Of a stretch of 64,000 nucleotides of DNA, positions 61,132 through 64,000 are shown piece after piece; position 1 is the first letter of the stretch; every line of letters begins with the position of its first letter. This stretch comes from Novosphingobium aquimarinum. Lineage in GTDB: Bacteria > Pseudomonadota > Alphaproteobacteria > Sphingomonadales > Sphingomonadaceae. Location: contig NZ_WRPO01000015.1 of assembly GCF_009746585.1 (NCBI RefSeq), forward strand, positions 1 to 64,000, written 5' to 3'. Both the position numbers and the translations under genes were made by a program. The notes under the pieces are model-generated. The model had not been told where the DNA came from and made no database searches. It saw only the letters and a list, made by a program, of their open reading frames with translations.

Positions 61132-63789
61132 ATGCAGACCACGAACGAGATCCGCCGGTCCTTCCTGGACTACTTCGCCGCGCAAGGGCACGAGCCTGTC
61201 CCGTCTGCGCCGCTCGTCCCTTACAACGATCCCACGCTGATGTTCGTCAACGCAGGGATGGTGCCGTTCAAGAACGTGTTCACCGGCCTCGAGACGCGCG
61301 CGACGCCGCGCGCGGCATCCTCGCAGAAATGCGTGCGTGCCGGCGGCAAGCACAACGATCTCGACAACGTGGGTTACACCGCGCGGCACCACACCTTCTT
61401 CGAAATGCTCGGCAATTTCTCGTTCGGCGATTATTTCAAGGAACAGGCGATCACGCACGCCTGGACCCTGCTGACGAAAGAATGGGGCCTGCCCGCCGAA
61501 AAGCTGCTGGCGACGGTCTACCACACCGACGACGAAGCCTTCGATCTGTGGCGCAAGATTGCCGGTCTGCCCGAAGATCGCATCATCCGCATCGCCACCA
61601 AGGACAACTTCTGGGCGATGGGCGACGATGGCCCGTGCGGTCCGTGTTCCGAAGTCTTTTTCGACCACGGCGAAGAGATCCCCGGCGGCCCCCCGGGAAG
61701 CCCGGAAGAAGACGGCGACCGCTTCATCGAGATCTGGAATCTCGTGTTCATGCAGTTCGAGCAGGCCGCGGGCGAGATCGTCGGCGATCTGCCGAGGCCT
61801 TCGATCGACACCGGCATGGGGCTGGAGCGCGTCGCCGCCGTCATGCAGGGCGTCCACGACAACTACGATATCGATACGTTCAAGGCGCTGATCGCGGCTT
61901 CGGAAAGCCTGACCGGAGTCGAGGCCGAAGGCGATGCCCGGTCCAGCCACCGCGTCATCGCCGATCATTTGCGCTCGACCGGGTTCCTCCTGGCCGACGG
62001 TGTGCTGCCTTCGAACGAAGGGCGCGGCTACGTGCTGCGCCGGATCATGCGCCGCGCGATGCGTCATGCCCATCTGCTCGGATCGTCCGAGCCGCTGATG
62101 CACCGGCTCGTGCCCGCGCTGGTTGCCGAGATGGGCCAGGCCTATCCCGAGCTGGGCCGTGCGCAGCCCTTGATCGAGGAAACGCTCGAGCGCGAAGAAA
62201 TCCAGTTTCGCCGCACGCTGGCGAACGGCCTCAAGCTGCTCGACGAAGCGACGGGCGCGATGGGCGAGGGCGGCGAGCTGCCCGGCGAAACCGCGTTTCG
62301 TCTCTACGACACGTACGGCTTCCCATACGATCTGACCGAGGACGCGTTGCGCGCCCGCGGCATCAGCGTCGATCGCGCCGGGTTCGACAGCGCGATGGCG
62401 CAGCAAAAGGCCGCGGCGCGCGCTGCCTGGAAGGGCTCCGGACAAGCCGCCGACAACGAAATCTGGTTCGACATAGCCGAGCGCGAGGGAGCCAGCGAGT
62501 TTACCGGATATACCGCCACGTCGGGCGAAGGCCGCGTCGTCGCGCTCGTCAAAGACGGCGCTGAAGTCGCGTCCGCAAGCGCCGGAGACGACGTTATCGT
62601 CCTGACAAACCAGACGCCGTTCTACGGGGAAAGCGGCGGCCAGGTCGGCGATGCCGGCACCATCAGCGATGGCAAGGACCTGAAGCTCGTCGTCGCCGAT
62701 ACCGGCAAGCCGCTCGGACGACTGAACACGATGGCGGGCAAGATCGAGGCCGGCACGATCAAGGTGGGCGATGTCGTCCATCTGGAAGTCGATGTCGAAC
62801 GCCGCGATGCGGTTCGCGCGAACCATTCGGCCACGCACTTGCTGCACTCGGCTCTGCGCGGCCGGCTCGGCGATCATGTCACGCAGAAGGGCTCGCTGGT
62901 CGCCCAAGACCGGCTGCGCTTCGACTTCTCGCATCCCAAAGCGCTCGAACCCGATGACATTGCCGCGATCGAGGCCGAAGTGAACGCCGAGATCCGCCAC
63001 AACGAGCCGGTCATGACCCGCCTGATGACGCCCGACGACGCGATTGCCGCGGGCGCGATGGCGCTGTTCGGCGAGAAATACGGCGACGAGGTCCGTGTCC
63101 TGTCGATGGGACGGGCAGGAGACGACGGACGCAACTATTCGGTCGAGCTGTGCGGTGGAACGCACGTCAACGCGACAGGTGACATCGGCATCTTCCGCAT
63201 CGTTTCGGAAAGCGCCGTCAGCTCGGGCGTACGGCGGATCGAGGCGCTGACAGGCGAGGGCGCTCGGCGCTGGCTGGTCGATCGCGAGGATGCGCTCAAG
63301 GCGACGGCCGCCACACTCAAGACCACCCCCGAAGATGTGAGCGCGCGGGTTGCCGGGTTGCTGGAGGAACGGCGCAAGCTGGAGCGCGAACTGGCCGAGG
63401 CGAAGAAGGCGCTGGCGCTGGGCGGCGGCGGCGGCGGTGCGGCTGCCGGGCCGGCGGATGAAGACGTCGGCGGTGTGACCTTCTCGGGACAAGTCCTCGA
63501 GGGGCTCGACCCGAAGGACCTGCGCGGTCTGCTCGATCAGGCCAAGCAGCGCATGGGTTCGGGCGTCGCCGCCATCGTCGCGGTGAACGACGGCAAGGCG
63601 AGCATCGCAGCGGCCGTGACCGAAGACCTCACCGAACGCTTCAGCGCAGTCGAGCTGGTGCGTGCCGGCGTCTCGGCGCTGGGCGGCAAGGGCGGCGGCG
63701 GCCGGCCAGACATGGCACAGGGCGGCGGTCCGGATGGCAGCAAGGCGGGCGAAGCGATCGCGGCGGTGAAGGCAGTCCTCGCGGGCTGA
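61132..63789 (+). CDS. alaS: Alanyl-tRNA synthetase
   Basis: This protein is 885 aa from [20 protein letters not shown] (ATG at 61132), full length. The class II aminoacylation domain is at about 1-245 ([20 protein letters not shown], then [20 protein letters not shown]). The tRNA-recognition region follows, then the editing domain near 560-715 with zinc ligands HSATHLLH and [13 protein letters not shown], and the C-Ala domain, which has a Gly-rich linker (LGGGGGGAA, about 763-771) and [14 protein letters not shown] near the end. It charges tRNA-Ala and clears mischarged Ser and Gly. Confidence 0.98.
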   Translation: MQTTNEIRRSFLDYFAAQGHEPVPSAPLVPYNDPTLMFVNAGMVPFKNVFTGLETRATPRAASSQKCVRAGGKHNDLDNVGYTARHHTFFEMLGNFSFGDYFKEQAITHAWTLLTKEWGLPAEKLLATVYHTDDEAFDLWRKIAGLPEDRIIRIATKDNFWAMGDDGPCGPCSEVFFDHGEEIPGGPPGSPEEDGDRFIEIWNLVFMQFEQAAGEIVGDLPRPSIDTGMGLERVAAVMQGVHDNYDIDTFKALIAASESLTGVEAEGDARSSHRVIADHLRSTGFLLADGVLPSNEGRGYVLRRIMRRAMRHAHLLGSSEPLMHRLVPALVAEMGQAYPELGRAQPLIEETLEREEIQFRRTLANGLKLLDEATGAMGEGGELPGETAFRLYDTYGFPYDLTEDALRARGISVDRAGFDSAMAQQKAAARAAWKGSGQAADNEIWFDIAEREGASEFTGYTATSGEGRVVALVKDGAEVASASAGDDVIVLTNQTPFYGESGGQVGDAGTISDGKDLKLVVADTGKPLGRLNTMAGKIEAGTIKVGDVVHLEVDVERRDAVRANHSATHLLHSALRGRLGDHVTQKGSLVAQDRLRFDFSHPKALEPDDIAAIEAEVNAEIRHNEPVMTRLMTPDDAIAAGAMALFGEKYGDEVRVLSMGRAGDDGRNYSVELCGGTHVNATGDIGIFRIVSESAVSSGVRRIEALTGEGARRWLVDREDALKATAATLKTTPEDVSARVAGLLEERRKLERELAEAKKALALGGGGGGAAAGPADEDVGGVTFSGQVLEGLDPKDLRGLLDQAKQRMGSGVAAIVAVNDGKASIAAAVTEDLTERFSAVELVRAGVSALGGKGGGGRPDMAQGGGPDGSKAGEAIAAVKAVLAG

Positions 63790-63834
63790 ACGCGGCGACG
63801 GAGCGGCCAGCGCTCGCTTCAGCCGGCGCTCGGT

Positions 63835-64000
63835 CTAGCCGGCGCTTTCCGCCTGGATCTCGGCTTCGGCGCGTTCGCGCAGGCCGCTCGATCGCAGCTT
63901 GGGCTTCCAGTCGATCTGGCCTTCTTCCATGATCATGTCGCGCATTTCGTCGCGCTTGTCGTGGATCGAGGCGATGACGGGCCCCATCGCGACGCCCAGC
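63835..64000 (-). CDS. C-terminal part of an unidentified protein (runs off the window)
   Basis: On the minus strand the window end encodes LGVAMGPVIASIHDKRDEMR, then DMIMEEGQIDWKPKLRSSGL and RERAEAEIQAESAG, closed by TAG at 63835-63837. The text is protein-like, charged and helical. It is probably the cytoplasmic tail of a longer protein. The family was not recognised. It is convergent with alaS, 45 bp apart. Confidence 0.55.
   Translation of the reverse strand, partial: LGVAMGPVIASIHDKRDEMRDMIMEEGQIDWKPKLRSSGLRERAEAEIQAESAG

Noticed and set aside
61099..63492. A 797-codon minus-strand open frame inside alaS
   Set aside because: It is entirely antisense to a full-length alanyl-tRNA synthetase and has no recognisable domain.
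63811..63848. Terminator after alaS from the repeated AGCCGGCGCT
   Set aside because: The two copies are direct, not inverted, and no T-run follows.

Overview
The window is high-GC alphaproteobacterial DNA, most likely from the order Sphingomonadales and probably an Erythrobacteraceae-type genome. The grounds are four TonB-dependent receptor genes (one broken), two ECF sigma/FecR pairs, many 4-bp ATGA gene overlaps, a direct-repeat GTTC-N7-GTTC SOS box at recA, and the block dapA / smpB-DUF2062-cckA-recA / alaS. No rRNA, tRNA or CRISPR array was seen.

Left third (1-22.6 kb), an accessory catabolic region. The left edge has a TonB receptor gene cut off after its N-terminal signalling domain and joined to a fragment of an IS21-type istB; its sigma factor and FecR remain. 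Next come a Baeyer-Villiger-type monooxygenase and an HSL-type esterase, divergent from a TetR regulator with a perfect 16-bp palindrome between them. A tandem Lrp/AsnC pair lies divergent from a TonB receptor and an SDR enzyme. The core is a five-gene minus-strand operon hyuA-hyuB-MFS-amidohydrolase-gntR, flanked by a RidA-like gene on one side and a TonB receptor/DAO-type oxidase/NTF2-like operon on the other. One 13-bp sequence, TTGGATCCAAAAT, occurs in both flanking promoter regions and is a good candidate operator of the GntR protein. The right edge is a degenerate cytochrome P450 end.

Middle (22.6-39.6 kb). A four-gene envelope-glycan cluster (two GT4 glycosyltransferases, a membrane protein, a DUF2141 protein) is followed by a secreted EEP-family phosphodiesterase divergent from an overlapping ECF sigma-FecR-TonB receptor-DUF2334 deacetylase operon. 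A decayed amidohydrolase follows. Then comes a five-gene minus-strand operon of a planctomycete-type multidomain cytochrome protein, a DUF1552 protein, an ankyrin protein, cytochrome c' and cytochrome b561.

Right part (39.6-64 kb), mainly core genome: an MHYT-PAS-GGDEF-EAL protein, RlpA, ArgG, a cyclopropane fatty acid synthase, a FolM-like reductase, RlmN, a beta-barrel outer membrane protein, GreB, a soluble lytic transglycosylase, DapA, a GST, SmpB, DUF2062, CckA, RecA, a Tat-exported M24 peptidase, AlaS and a partial unidentified gene. Three intrinsic terminators are visible here.
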